Part shown: in pieces, positions 46,440 to 58,967 of the stretch
Position numbering within the stretch: position 1 is the first letter of the stretch
How the letters are laid out: each line of letters opens with the position of its first letter
Assembly (NCBI GenBank): GCA_002633005.1
Contig: NMRA01000116.1
Location: forward strand, 628,521 to 692,520
DNA length: 64,000 bases
Reading direction: 5' to 3'
DNA from: Phoronis australis
Taxonomy: Eukaryota; Phoronida; Phoronidae
The notes under the pieces: model-generated
Seen by the model: only the letters and a program-made list of their open reading frames with translations
What the model was told of the DNA's origin: nothing
Database searches by the model: none
Program-made: the position numbers and the translations under genes

Positions 46440-47676
46440 GCTTAGGAGCTCAATCTCAACCTTCTTACATCTAACATACTGTATACTTCAAAAATATAGT
46501 GTATCAGAGGTATACTCGGGAACCCAATGGTCGTCCGCCTAAGCATAAAACCGGCTTGTTGTCGTACTAACCAAATTATACCACTTCAAAGTTATGCTCT
46601 GAATAGGATTTGATTTAACTCTCACAAATATATAGTATTCGTTGATTCAAACGTTTTCTTTTACTTATGCTGAGTTGTTTCAACTGTGCACTGCTTTTCG
46701 GCAGCCATTTTATGATGACTCCTAAGGTCGTCATATGCTGCCGTCTTTTGAAGGAACAGGAAACCACGCAGAAAAAGGCCAAGAAAATAGTGGAAAGTGG
46801 TTTACAACTATTCTAGTTCAACCACAAACTGTTTTACTGGTATTTCATCGATTTTTAAATCGATTAAAATTGGTTCAGAATTTCAGTTCTGGAAAATGAA
46901 TCGCTATTGTTTTATTCCAGATAGATCTTCTATTTGTGTCCTCTTTATTTGACTTTTTGCTCTTGTTGTTCTTAACACCACTTATCTCTGCTGTCTTCCT
47001 TTTTTGTTTAAGTTTTTGTTCATTCTCTGTTAACACCTTGTCAGCCAAAACAGAACTGTAACCCTTTGAGACATGGTCGGCGGAAGGTGATCATTGAACC
47101 TCGACACAGTTGTTCTAATAAATTACTCGATATCGTACTGTTTCATTTTTTCTCACCTTTAACAGGCAATCATAAATAAATAAATGAATACCCAAGTTGC
47201 ATTTGCATTTTATTGCTCAATCTCTTCTTTTATTTTTAATTATGTCACGCTGTGTTGTATGTAACAATGCAACATAGTGAATTTAAAGTTAATGTTTTAC
47301 TTTATTGGTGGCCATTCTCTATCAATTCAAGTATTTTAATTTTCTTCAAATAAATCCAAAATACCTTAACCAAAAATTTCAACATAAATGTTGAGCTCAG
47401 TTCTGTGTTTTGCAATAAAAAAGAAGTGGACAACATTTTGATGACCAAGACATGGGCCGAAACTGTTAAGCATACAGCGTGTTGCATTTGTCTGTTGCGT
47501 TTTTCCTTTGGCCTAACAGGTGTCGGTTAGTGGCTGGGACAAATAGATACATTGCATAAACAATCCCAGCATTGTTTTTTGTTCCGTCTGAAGAAAATTT
47601 GATTTTGAAAATATCTTCTAAAAATGAACAAAAAAGTGAATTTATAATAGTAAAATCTGCAACCACCATATGTTTC

Positions 47677-47820
47677 CTTTGAAGCCTGGGAGATAATTAG
47701 CCTGCTTGTTATCATACGGGACAAAAGACTGAGCTGGGCAGTTAACAAAAGAGTCAGATGTTATGGCACGTTCAGCACCCCTCACGTCTGGAAAAGTTAC
47801 TGAACGACAGAACACTGTAA
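47677..47820. repeat. family R4, left arm of inverted pair
   Basis: CCTTTGAAGCCTGGGAGATA, GCCTGCTTGTTATCATACGG, TGGGCAGTTAACAAAAGAG and CACCCCTCACGTCTGGAAAA are the reverse complement of 49435-49575 with scattered differences. The pair encloses about 1.6 kb that includes the 365-bp fold-back element. Confidence 0.75.
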
Positions 47821-48149
47821 TGCAACCACTCTAGATTGGAATGCTAAGTCCCGCATGGCTGCGCTGCACGCGAAAGAAGATGGCGGATGACCACTGGAGC
47901 CTGACGACGATACGTATTCAGACTATATAAGTTAGAATCATCAGTCCTCTTGCACACCATTTATAACAAACATACGTTGTGTTAGAAGAGTAATTAATAA
48001 TTCTTACTTCTAGGGGCACAACAGTGTTGGACCTATCTGAAAATCCATGTCAGTCCTGCTCTTGTCAAGGTAGTCCTAACACATCTGATAATCTTCATGA
48101 CGATCCCATTCTGATTAGTTCAGAGGATACAGTGTCAGACAACTCGAAA

Positions 48150-48860
48150 ACAATAAAAATGGCCACTAGGTGATGTGGGAACAACAACGAACTCAATATA
48201 TTAATCTCTAGCTCTAGAGAGCTATAACACAACAGGTGGCACTGAAAATGTCTAATCCATCCCAAAATGGAAAGCTACCATCGCCTTCACGATAGAAACT
48301 TGTTTGCCACATTTCACTTATCAAATCATCAAAGAACTCTGAAGATACAGAGGCAAACGTAAAAATTAAAATTGCCACTAGGGGGCACAGCAGCAGTCAG
48401 AGCCATCCAAAAGTCAAGGCTGAGCCCTACTGTCACATTTATCGGCGATAACACTTGCAAAATTTGACAAAGATTCTGCAAAGATTAAAGGAGATACAAT
48501 CGTGGGGCAAAAAAGACGAAAAACACCACTAGGAATTAAGTGCCAGGATTGTCAGAGTCAGACCCAACCAAAAATTGACGTCAACCGCAGCCTTCACATC
48601 AGGAACACAGCTATTAAATTTTTATACCGACCATTTAAGTGGTTTGGTGGATAATGAGGCAGACCCTAAAAACAGACTTGAAAAAAGAAAAGAGCCAATA
48701 GGTGGTACAAAAGTCCATTAGATCCATCTCAAAATGAAACGGCATCGTTGTCTCATTAATATAATAGAAACCTAAATGTCATTAAATTTCACGAAAATAA
48801 ATCAATGACTTCCCGGCCGAAGATAGAGGTGCTGTGCGTCAATTTGGAATCACAATATCC
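48150..48860. repeat. dispersed modules with CCACTAGG-type cores
   Basis: Related to the 5390-7270 array: AAAATGGCCACTAGGTGATG (48160), AAATTGCCACTAGGGGGCAC (48370), AACACCACTAGGAATTAAG and GCCAATAGGTGGTACAAAAG, each followed by a diverged body with AAATTT/CACGATAGAA stretches. Confidence 0.6.
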
Positions 48861-48899
48861 TGCTTAATCTCGTGAGAACTTGAAATTGAATATTCAAGT

Positions 48900-49264
48900 T
48901 AGAGAATTATATAATAGTTTATACTATAACCACTAGGTGTCTCTGTAGCTAGCTTCCCACCATTGTCTTAGTGACTACACGTTGATATTACATAGAGGTC
49001 TCCATCATAGATAAACATTCGTCATTTCTTGTCAACCTTTATTGAAAGAATGATGGAGACCTAGAAGTACAAGTAAAGAGAATGCTTACTGTATAGCTCA
49101 AGGGTAATGAATGTACTATAAACGGGATATAAAGTGAATACACATGGAAAAGGTGATAATCCCTACCTCTATGTAATATCAATGTGTAGTCACTAAGACA
49201 ATGGTGGGAAGCTAGCTACAGAGACACCTAGTGGTTATAGTATAAACTATTATATAATTCTCTA
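48900..49264. mobile_element. 365-bp fold-back MITE with 100-bp inverted repeats
   Basis: Arms 48900-48999 and 49165-49264 are reverse complements with about one mismatch. The outer ends read TAGAGAATTATATAATAG and its complement. A 5-bp direct repeat CAAGT flanks it (48895-48899 and 49265-49269). A nested shorter inverted repeat (TCTCCATCAT / ATGATGGAGA) sits in the loop. High arm identity indicates a recent insertion. Confidence 0.85.
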
Positions 49265-49434
49265 CAAGTGAATTTTTTTGTTCACTGTAAAGAATGTTTG
49301 TAACCATTGGTCTCATGATCCAGTAGCGTAAATTGTGCCACAGAATTGGAGGAATATCTGAATGGTTAAATCAAAGCTTGGTGAATCATATTGCCAATGG
49401 TTGCAAAAATATTAGCCAAAATTAACGTTCATGA

Positions 49435-49930
49435 TGGCGTTCTTTCGTTCAGCAACTTTTCTAGACGTGAGGGGTTCTGAACGTGCGATAACATCTGGCT
49501 CATTTGTTAACTGCCCAGCACAGTACTGTCCCGTATGACAACAAGCAGGCCAATTATCTCCCAGACTTCAAAGGGTTAGAAACCTGGCAGAATGGATTGT
49601 CTTAACTTCTGTTGAATAATTGGGCGATTTTGGAGATTCAAAACTAAACATGATCAGCATTTGACAAGGAATTCAGAAATGCTATTGGGATGTTCAAATA
49701 TGTTATAATTTAACTTTTATTTTGAGCAGCACATCCCAGTCAGGCTAGATACGATCTGATCGGAGATTAGAGCAATCGAACAAAAGAGAGCTGGCCCTCC
49801 AACCATAAATGCCAGAATGGAGTTAATCAGTCGTTAAGATTTGGCCACAGGGATGATCTTCCCAACTTGTTGTTGGGCTAAAGAATCGAATAAGTTGGGA
49901 GCAATGGGAAAACGCCGTATGTACGTAACT
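49435..49930. repeat. family R4, long copy (minus orientation)
   Basis: GACGTGAGGGGTTCTGAACG, GTTAACTGCCCAGCACAGTA and CAGGCCAATTATCTCCCAGA (inverted arm); then GAGCAATCGAACAAAAGAGA, GCTGGCCCTCCAACCATAAA and GGGAGCAATGGGAAAACG, matching the 41050-41360 segment inverted. Confidence 0.75.
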
Positions 49931-50039
49931 TGACTTAGTGCAGTGCAGTTTTTTATCAACGAGAACGTGATTATTTCAATGAAAAAATTGTCAAGTTTCC
50001 TTGTGCATTCCGAGTTCCACATCGACAATCTTGAGATTA

Positions 50040-50270
50040 GGCAAGATTCCAAGATCACGTACACCAAAGGCAAACATAAAAAATAAAATTGCCACCAGGG
50101 GGCAGAGCGGTGATCAGCTTGAAAAGAAGCTCGGCTGACGTCTCATAGGAATGCATGGTACACATCCACCAAATTTCATATAGAGATACTGCAAAGCCTG
50201 GGGGTAAGCCTTTATAAGGAGACACAGCTGTACATCCAAAAAACGACACCGCCACTATGACGCATTAAAA
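50040..50270. repeat. module with CCACCAGGGGGCAGAG core
   Basis: AAATTGCCACCAGGGGGCAG (50087 onward) is followed by AAATTTCATATAGAGATACT, as in the modules at 48150. The core is close to the CTCF consensus, but the match is carried by a repeat. Confidence 0.55.
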
Positions 50271-50424
50271 ACAGTGAGGTCTCAATTTCTCAAAATTGAG
50301 GTCTAGCGTGCAAAGACTGGTTCTTTATTAGGCAATACGGTTCTTACTGTTGTAGATGTGATTCCGGTGAATCATATATGACTATATGAGCCTCTGTTAG
50401 CTACTCGCTAATGGGCAATTGTCT

Positions 50425-50500
50425 ATTAACTGAATGGTTAGCACGCTTGCCGGTTTTATGGGGGTCGCTGGTTCGGTCCCCCGGTCGGGTAATCTCGGCT
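50425..50500 (+). mobile_element. tRNA-like SINE head
   Basis: It has TGAATGGTTAGCACGC (A box) and GGTTCGGTCCC (B box, about 50470-50480), spaced as in a tRNA. The acceptor ends do not pair. It is probably a SINE head or tRNA pseudogene. Confidence 0.5.
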
Positions 50501-50849
50501 ATTACTACATTACCTTAAAAGATGGGGTTGAAAAAGGTGATGATAATCATTTAAGCAGCGATCGTAATCGTCATCCATGCCTCTGCAGTTGTCAGTGTGC
50601 AAGTCCAGAGGTCAAAAGTTGTTACGCGCCATCTTCTGGAAAATCACCGAGGGGGGGGTTACACCGGAGATTTGTGAAATATGAATGAGATTTGTCATTT
50701 CCGAGGTCTCGTACAGTTGATAATAATATAACCCGTGAAGGACTGAGATCGGGAGTTAGAGTGTTGCCACACACAACCTCTTCGGAAGATTCACTTTTTT
50801 CGTAGACTTATAGGCCTACAATGAGTCCAGACGTGTCCCTCAGCCCAGG

Positions 50850-51560
50850 GCCGTAGTTAGGAAGGGGGGGGGGGGGGCAGTCGAGAAAAGAAAGACTGCT
50901 AAATGCGGATAAGAGAGTAAGCACAAGAAAATATTTAACAATTTCTGTATCAGTGCATGGTTTACCTTTTGAGAACCCTGGGCACTAGGGACAATGTTGT
51001 TGTGGTCTCCGCTTTCGTAGCACAGGTCGTCTAACTGACTTGGAAAGGTGCACGTAATGATTCATGCATATATTTCGAAAAATCGACAACATTTGTAAAG
51101 CGAAGCTTTTGCGGAGCGTTTTAATTTACTGAAGTTTTAAGTAAGTCAATTTTTTGACTGCAAAACCATCATTTTTCCGGAGGGCCCTCTTTGGCAAGGG
51201 ATATAACGGAGACAAATTTCGCTTTTTTTTCTCTAATTGTATATCACTCTTGAGAAAAATTTTTTTGACCTGACAGATATAATCAATTGCTGCACATTCC
51301 TTGATTTTTGAAAATATAGATATTTTCACATAGAGGGAACTCACGTCTGCAGGAGACCATTGATGTCATTCAAGTGGCCACAGTTTGAAATTCTTAAGGC
51401 TACGCTCATGGAGAGAGGACCCAATGCGGTACTCGATTACGTCTATTTTCCTGTTTTTTGTGAAATCGTGCAACCAACTTTCATGTGAAGATGAACTTTG
51501 AAGGTCACTTCACCTCGAGTGTACCGTCGTCTGACCACACGACGGTGGAATGAACCCGTA
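50850..51560. repeat. inverted duplication segment A, left copy
   Basis: It includes CAGGGCCGTAGTTAGG, GCACAGGTCGTCTAA, AAGCGAAGCTTTTGCGGAG and ACCACACGACGGTGGAATGA. The reverse complement of this order occurs at 54130-54880. It contains a poly-G run near 50864. Confidence 0.75.
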
Positions 51561-52439
51561 GGAAATGAGACAAAAATTTTTGGGGGGCACAAACCATTTC
51601 GACGTCGCCAAATAATTCCCCCATCGCCACCANCCCCCCTTGCCCCCGTCCTCCCGATGCCACCATATTTGTACCAAATATCCCACTTGGGGAGGCACAC
51701 AGGCGGAGTTAGGAGGCCAAGAGGCCATGACCCCCTAAAATTCTCCTAGATTCCATTTGGCAGTTAGGAGGTGCCAATTTCTGACTGTCCTGCCCTGACC
51801 CCGTCCCCCCCCCTCCCCAACTCAAAATCATGGAACCCTCTCGAACACTGTCCTGTAGCGAGGAGATGGCTCATAGCTGAGATCTAACGGTGTGAAAACT
51901 GATACGAAATTCCCGATGAAAGCTAGTTGCTGGTCAGCTCAGCTGTGATTCACTTGAAGACAGGCAACTTAGCTCGTATCAACCGTCTGCGCTCGTTCTA
52001 AGGTCAAGATTCGTTTTGTTGTGATCCAGTCGGTTTCTGGAAAACTATTTTTATTATGGTCTTTGAAAGACTTTTTTGAAAAGATATGGGGTCCCGAAGT
52101 CCCTGGTATAGTGCCTTTGGAGATGTTTCAAAATCTCTAGTTGAAACACGACCATTTTCTCAGTTTCTGGTGGCTGAGGAAAAGGATAGTGAGTCCCAAA
52201 AATGTACACAATTCCTGAACGCTTGCAGTTCGAAATCATTCCTTGTGGTTATCACTGAGAGTCTGCGCGGTCTACTGCATGGTTACATCTTAATTTTAAC
52301 GTGGATACGTCAGTCAGGAAAAGCAATCAATTCAGTTTTGAAGAAAAAAATTCATTACTCAGTACTACTGGAAACTACAAACACCAAGGAAAAAAGACAA
52401 CCTTTCCAGGAAATGAGTTTAATTTTATTTATTTAAGGA

Positions 52440-53187
52440 TTTTTAAAACGCTTTTTGCTATGTACAAATTGTGGGGATCGGATTATAGAGTTTTTCAAAC
52501 TTCAGGCAGCAATTAAATCCACTGAATTATCACCAATTCTTACAAGATTAGCTTCTAATTGTCAAAAATCATCTATGAATCTATCGATATTCGTAGATAC
52601 ATAAACAAGTAAATCAGAAACCAACGAATTTGTTTATCAAGCAGGAGTGTTATGAGTGACTTTTGACGGGTAACTGGGGGAATATGGGAGATCGATGGGG
52701 TATTCGTAATAAGGTGTGTTTTCAGAGGTTTCTATAGCTTGAACTTCACTGACAAAAAAACCGTTGAAATCGTTGTTCATGATTGATTGAGTTTTTCAGT
52801 ACCTCTTTCGACGTGTACACGATCATTACAAATAGTAGCCTAGACAGCAGTGTTTTCCACAAGTGGGAATTCCTTACAAACAACTCATAGTAACCATCGT
52901 CAAGAAATACTATTCTTGTGATACCGCCAGAAAAACTAACATTATTTTATTTTAACTAACCATCGGAAATAGTCCTTTTGTGTATTTCACAAGTATGTAA
53001 TTCACAAGCAGTGGTCTTTACGTTCTTCAAAATTCCACCCTTTCGATGGCGGCAATCCTACTCTATTTTTTCAAATTTTTGGTTGTTTCGGTCGATTGGC
53101 AGTGCTGTGCAAGAATGTTTTGTGTTTTTTTGATGAATTTTCCCTCGTGAATACTTGGCAGTGTCGGATTTACATACAGGGGTTAGT
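52440..53187. repeat. inverted duplication segment B, left copy
   Basis: It includes ACAAGATTAGCTTCTAATTG, ACATAAACAAGTAAATCAGA, TGTTTTCCACAAGTGGGAAT and CGTGAATACTTGGCAGTGTC, all found in reverse complement within 54970-55760. Confidence 0.78.
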
Positions 53188-53352
53188 GCGCTATTCTATA
53201 TTATGGTAATGGCCATGGATTTAGAATGTCTATGTGTGTAGCACGCTTTCTATATTTATGGTCATGACCATGGATATAGAGTGTCTACCTATGTACCGCT
53301 ATTCTATATTATGCTCATGACCACGGATTTAGATTGCCTATATTTATATAGC
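53188..53352. repeat. about 54-bp tandem repeat, three diverged copies
   Basis: Units start near 53188, 53241 and 53296 and share CTATTCTATATTATGGTC, a palindromic ATGACCATGG-type core and GATTTAGA.TGTCTA. It directly follows the end of the left arm of the inverted duplication. Confidence 0.8.
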
Positions 53353-54129
53353 GAGCTACGACAATTAGTATAACCAAAACATAGGAACTAGAGCCTGTAC
53401 TTCGTCTAACAAGTGGGTGAGACGAACTCTTTCTAGAATATTTTTTCTATTTGGCTTTGATATGTCTTACACGTTGAAGCTTGTAATGCACCAAGGCCAG
53501 TCAATGAATGTATATTGTGTTTATTGAAATACTTTTAGGCAATCATTAGTTTTAGAAGAATTATTAAAGTTTGACTTGTGGCAATATTAAGACACTTGTT
53601 CATACTGACGTCATTCAGCATTTAATTCCAAAATTCAATGCGCCAACGCCATGACTGTTGCATACATCTGTATGCATTATACATTGCTCCTTGCTAGTCC
53701 AAAGGCTTAGTTTTGCCCCTCACATTTTCCATCAATCTTAATGAAGTTGTACGTATCAAAACAGACACTGTGTACTGTTCGTGTTCTTCACTGTGTTAAT
53801 CATATTTTCTAAACTTAGAATAAGTAAAGCTTGTGTAAAAATCTCGCAACTCCATTTTGGTTGATATGAATTCTGATGAGATTGATCATCGTTCACATTT
53901 ATCAGTCTGATCATCGTTTACAGCATTATTCTTAGGATCGTTTTTGGTCAGTGATAAGAATTCTTATAAATCACTAGGGCTGATGAAAAAGCTTAGATCT
54001 TATATTACTCCATTCGTTAATATTAATTCTTATCAACATCTTATAATATGTCATACCAAAGGGACATTCACCCCGAACTGCTCCACCGAGAGAGGGCAAC
54101 GTCTGAAATGGGGCACCTTAAGATGAAAG

Positions 54130-54880
54130 GCTAAACATCATTAAACTTGGAAAAAAGTGACAGTTCATTCCACCGTCGTGTGGTCCCAAGACGAGACAGG
54201 GAGTAACCTCCTTCAACATGAAAGCACGATATCACAAAAGCAAGAAAATAAAGGTAATCCATTTCAACAATGGGCCCTCCGTGAGCGGCCCCGTAAGAAT
54301 TTGTCAATAAAAACACAAAAAGGTGGCCACTTGAATGTCATCAATGGCCTCCTTCAAGGGCGGGGCTCCTAAATATTAAAATATATGTTTTTTCAAATAT
54401 CAGGAAATGCGCTGCAATTATCTGTCTGGTCATCAATTTTTCTCAAGTGACATACAGTTTCGAGAAAAAAGCGAAAGTTGTCTCCGTTATCCCTTGCCAG
54501 AGAGTGGCCTCTGGAAAAATATAGTCTTGCATTCGCAAAATTGACTTATCGAATTTAAACATCCAGTAACTTAGTACACTCCGCAAAAGCTTCGCTTTAC
54601 ATATGATCTCGATTTTTCGAAATATATGTGTGCGTTTAGACGACCTGTGCTGCAAAAGCGAAGACCCTAACGACAGAGTCCTGGCCAGGGTCTTCAAAAA
54701 GTAAACCATGCACTGATGCAGATTTGTTAAATGTCCTCTTGAATTTTCACTTTTATCCGTTTTTCGCAGTCTTTCTTTTGTCGACTGTCCCCGGCACCAT
54801 GCCTATGTCGGTTGCCACGGTTAAACCCAGTGGGAGGCCCGTGCCCCCCCCTGCTTCCTACGGCCCTGAGTATCACCCTT
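54130..54880. repeat. inverted duplication segment A, right copy
   Basis: TTCATTCCACCGTCGTGTGG, CTCCGCAAAAGCTTCGCTTT, AGACGACCTGTGCTGC and TCCTACGGCCCTGAG are reverse complements of 51560 to 50850. Confidence 0.75.
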
Positions 54881-54969
54881 TTCAAGCTTAATGATGTTTA
54901 GGGTTTTCATAATTAAGGGTCCCATTTCAGACGGGAACCACTCTCGGTGAAGCAGTTCGGAGAAATATC

Positions 54970-56260
54970 ACTTTGTCCCTCTATACATGTAAATTCGACA
55001 TTGCCAAGTATTCACAAGGGAAGTTGTGATTCGAAATTCATCAAAAACACAAAACACTTATGCACAGCAAAGCAGCATAAAGACATTCGACCCAAACAAC
55101 CAGAAAAATGAGAAAGGATACAATAGGATTGACCACCATCGAAAGGGAGCCAGGAATTAAAGAACGTGAAGACCGCTGTTTCCTAATTACACAAAAGGAT
55201 TATTTCCGATGGTTATTTATAAAATAATGTTACTGTTTCCCATATTATCACAAGAACAGCATCTCTTTTGAAGATGGTTACTATGAGTTGTTTGTAAGGA
55301 ATTCCCACATGTGGAAAACACTGCTGTCGTGGCTACCATTGGGGTGACCATGTACATGTCGCAAGAGTATACCCAAATACTCGCAATAATAAACAAAATA
55401 AACAAATATTTCAGCGTTTTTTTGATGTCAAGTTAAACTCGTGAACCGTTATAGGTACCTCAGAAACAGCAAAAATACACTTTACTATGAATCTTCCGGG
55501 CCATTTCCCCCCGGTTACCCGTAAAAAATCTGCGGGCATGCCTACAGAAATTGCATTTAACATTCCGTTTCGATAAACAAACTCGTTGGTATCTGGTTTA
55601 CATGTTTATGCATCTAAGAAAACCGACAGGTTAATGTGTGCTTTTTGGCAATTAGAAGCTAATCTTTTAAGAAATGATGACGATTCAGGGAATTTAGTTG
55701 CAGCTTGAATATGGAAAAACTATAATCCGATCCCAAAATAGTCAAGTGCACTTGGACGTTATTTCGCCTATCTAATATAACTCTCTAAAACGTTGATGAA
55801 ATTTGGACACTTCCCAAAAAATTACTCACAATTCAAATGACAATAAATGCATTGCTTTTTGACTTCGGTACAAGATTTGTTGTCACTAACAGGGGATCAA
55901 AAAGGAATTAAGTCATTAAATCAAGGTAAACGCATTGCTCATGGATTTGATCGTTGGTTTCTGATTTACATGTTTATGTATCTACGAATGAGGACTGACT
56001 GAGAGAGGATTTTTTGACAATTAGAAGCTAATCTTGTAATAAATGACAATAATTCAATGAGCATAATTGCAGGCCGACATTGGGAAAATTCGATCTATCA
56101 TCAAATCATCAAATATAAAAGTACACTAAACGATTTTTGTCCATCTGAAATAAGTCTAAAGGAAATTGATGAATTTCAGATAGCTCAACAATGAGTCCTA
56201 AAATCTTCTCACAATTCAAATGACAATAAATTGTTTATTGGCTCAGGAACTAGATTGCTG
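54970..56260. repeat. inverted duplication segment B, right copy with internal tandem duplication
   Basis: GACATTGCCAAGTATTCACA, CCACATGTGGAAAACACTGC and CAATTAGAAGCTAATCTTTT are the reverse complement of 53170 to 52440. The last part is repeated downstream: CAATTAGAAGCTAATCTTGT (56020) and TCACAATTCAAATGACAATA occurs twice (55828 and 56210). Confidence 0.75.
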
Positions 56261-57159
56261 GGTTTAAATTTACAAACTGTAGATAGAAAACGAAGTTTAA
56301 GTACTTAAATAAATAAAATCAAACTTATTGGTTATCAACTTGGAAAGGTTGTATTTGAACTTCCTTGATGGTTTTGGTTTTCAGTGGTATTGCGCAATGA
56401 ATTTTTGTTCGTACGCTTGATTATATTAGTTCGTGTGCTTGACTTTTAATGTTTGTAAACATCAAGTTGTGATTTTTACGTATGATTAAATTGTTGTTCC
56501 GAATGATGCAATGGTTTATGCGCATGACTTGAAGTTCCTGTGTAAAACTTGAACTTTATGCGTATGACTCGAAGTTGAAGTTTGTATGTACGACTGTCTG
56601 ATACCCTTGTGCTGTAATTGCTGACAAATGTTGAACTCAAGATAACTTTCTTTATTACTTAAATGTGATTATGGCAATGGTGTATTTTTCAGTGGGACTG
56701 AACTTTCTGGAATTAATGCTATGTCATGTGATTCTTCCTGTGACGACAAAGCTTTGAGGTAATTATATCAAGGTCATTCATTATAAGGATGATGTGAAAG
56801 CACTGATCTTTAAAATTTAAGATAACTAGTCAGTGCTCATTAAATTATATTGACCTCAATTTTTTACAAAAATAAGAATAGTGCTTTAACTTATAATTGA
56901 ATTATTTTTGTAAAATATTCTGTAAAACAGATGTAATATGCATTGTATATGAATTCTTTCCACATGTCTGGTATGGTCAGGGATGGTGTGCACATGTTTC
57001 CCTTTTAAGCATTACTGAAATTAGAATACTCTGTATACATGTGTCAAGTGTACACTTTTGTGATTTGCAGAGATGTACCTGAAAGAGATAATGCATTAAA
57101 GCAGATGGGCAATCGAACGGTTAGTTGACCCTTTTGAGTAATTACAACCTACTAGGTGT

Positions 57160-57620
57160 GGTGTTATATAGGTCATCCTGAGACTAATCTTGTTATGCGC
57201 CCTCATATTTATATGTGGGGGCATATTACCATCCTCTCTGTCTATGCGGGCGTGCAGCATCCGCAGCTGTATCCCCTAAACCCCTCAAAGAATCTCGATG
57301 AGATTTGTCAGATGTCTCCTATGAAGCTGACGCTGGACGGATGGCGACAAATTTCGGATACACCCGATGACTGGTGTGCCCCCTCGTGGAAATTTTAGTT
57401 TTTATGTTTAACTCTGTATCTTCAAAGGTCCTCAACGGATTTTCATGAAACTTGACACAGGTATATGATAATGAGATGACGCTATCACTCCGTTCTCGGA
57501 TTTTGGGGCACCTAGTGGCCTTTTTACTGTTTCAGACGACTTCAACTACTGTGGCGCTCCCTAGTGGCAGTTATGTTTTTTGTTTGTGTCAATTTCATTT
57601 TTTTACATTTTCCTCTCTTG
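57160..57620. repeat. inverted-orientation modules with CTAGTGG cores
   Basis: GGGGCACCTAGTGGCC (57506) and GGCGCTCCCTAGTGGCAG (57553) lie in related sequence with CAACGGATTTTCATGAAACT. This is the reverse orientation of the modules at 48150 and 50040. Confidence 0.5.
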
Positions 57621-58103
57621 CTCTGCCATTTCCTTGACGGACTTTTATATTTGGTAAATAGCGTTCTATCGAAGCAAAGGCATATTCCTGTTTTCGGATG
57701 GATTCGACTTGTTTTGCGTTATCTAGTTGCCATTTCTGTGATACAAATAAACACCCCTGGAAGCACACTGTTTAGGGTGCCTTCGTGGACTCATTTTGCT
57801 CCGCATTGCTCTTGTCTTATTTGTGTTTTTAATGTGACAAGTTGATAATACTAACTAATTCAAATATAGTGTGGGCAGAGTGGAATTCACTGATTGCTTT
57901 TGCAGCTACTTACATTTCTTAGAACTGAATTTGAAATTTTTTTCAACGTTGAATGCTGTATAATTTAAAAATAAATATTTGAAGACGAAGTTGAAATCCT
58001 TGGGATTTTAGCATATACATTTCATAATTTTTTTTCGGTTTCTATACATCATAAATTAACCGTGATTAGGCGATATGTGCTGAAATCCAATGAATACAGA
58101 CTA

Positions 58104-58293
58104 TGGGCAGCGAAAAGGTTCAAAATAGACAATACTGCCAAATAAACAAGCGGTTTGACAAACAGACAAGTGGTTTGCTAAACAGACAAGTGATTCGTCA
58201 AATAAACAGGTCAAGAATGCTATGGTTTTCCAAACAGACAAGACAACTTGTTTATTTGGCAGTGTTGTCTATTTTGAACCTTTTCGCTGCCCA
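58104..58293. mobile_element. 190-bp TA-flanked MITE (Tc1/mariner-like)
   Basis: The ends TGGGCAGCGAAAAGGTTC and its complement form inverted repeats of about 46 bp with a single mismatch. TA dinucleotides at 58102-58103 and 58294-58295 are the expected target duplication. The centre carries imperfect tandem copies of a roughly 20-bp AAACAGACAAG-containing unit. An ORF through it is a by-product of the element. Confidence 0.82.
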
Positions 58294-58549
58294 TAACAGA
58301 CTGATCAATGCTAAACAGTTAAAGGAAGAGAAACACATGAACAGTTTTGAATTTATATATTACAGGTTAACGATTGATGTTTCTGAGGACAATGTAGCAT
58401 GCGATGACATAGAAGATGACTTATGATGCAAAATAACCATTGGGTACATACATTTGAATTAGGAGTTATCCATAGATTATGCTCATTGCCGTCACTGCTA
58501 ATGTATATAATGGCAATATATCTTCTGCTGACTTTTTTCTTCATAGCTT

Positions 58550-58662
58550 GGTGTGCTAGAGAGCCTGCATGGACAACAACGAATCTCAGGTTTGAAGCCC
58601 TGCCGGGCAGGAAAGAAATCTTTTCACACTAGTAACCATTAGGTCCAGGAAACTGACTAATG
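58550..58662 (+). mobile_element. tRNA-derived SINE fragment, family 1
   Basis: It has a B-box-like GGTTTGAAGCCC (58589-58600), then GAAATCTTTT and ACCATTAGGTC, the same tail order as the copy at 942-1072 but on the plus strand. The A-box half is weak. Confidence 0.55.
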
Positions 58663-58967
58663 AAGGCTTCATGAGGCGTCGTCAAATGTTATACGCATAA
58701 AACATTTGAATTCTAAATCAACTGGACTAAACTGTTCTCCAGTGCACACCACTAGAACAAACTGGAATTTTTTTCAGTTGTTGATGTCACCACTTATTTT
58801 GCATTGTTAGACAAATGATAACCACATGAAAGTCTATGTGAAATGAAATGGCTTCCAATTTCTTCAAGATGTAACGTGACATAGATTGTTAACTATAGGA
58901 TGTTCTGTATATTTATACAAATCATAAGTGGTTCTCTGAACGAGAGCTTTTGAAATGTTTTATCACT

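Noticed and set aside
52086-52436. 116-residue plus-strand ORF
   Set aside because: It lies in the repeat-built inverted-duplication region with no recognisable family; probably chance.
58103-58426. 107-residue plus-strand ORF
   Set aside because: It begins at the end of the TA-flanked MITE and depends on its tandem core.
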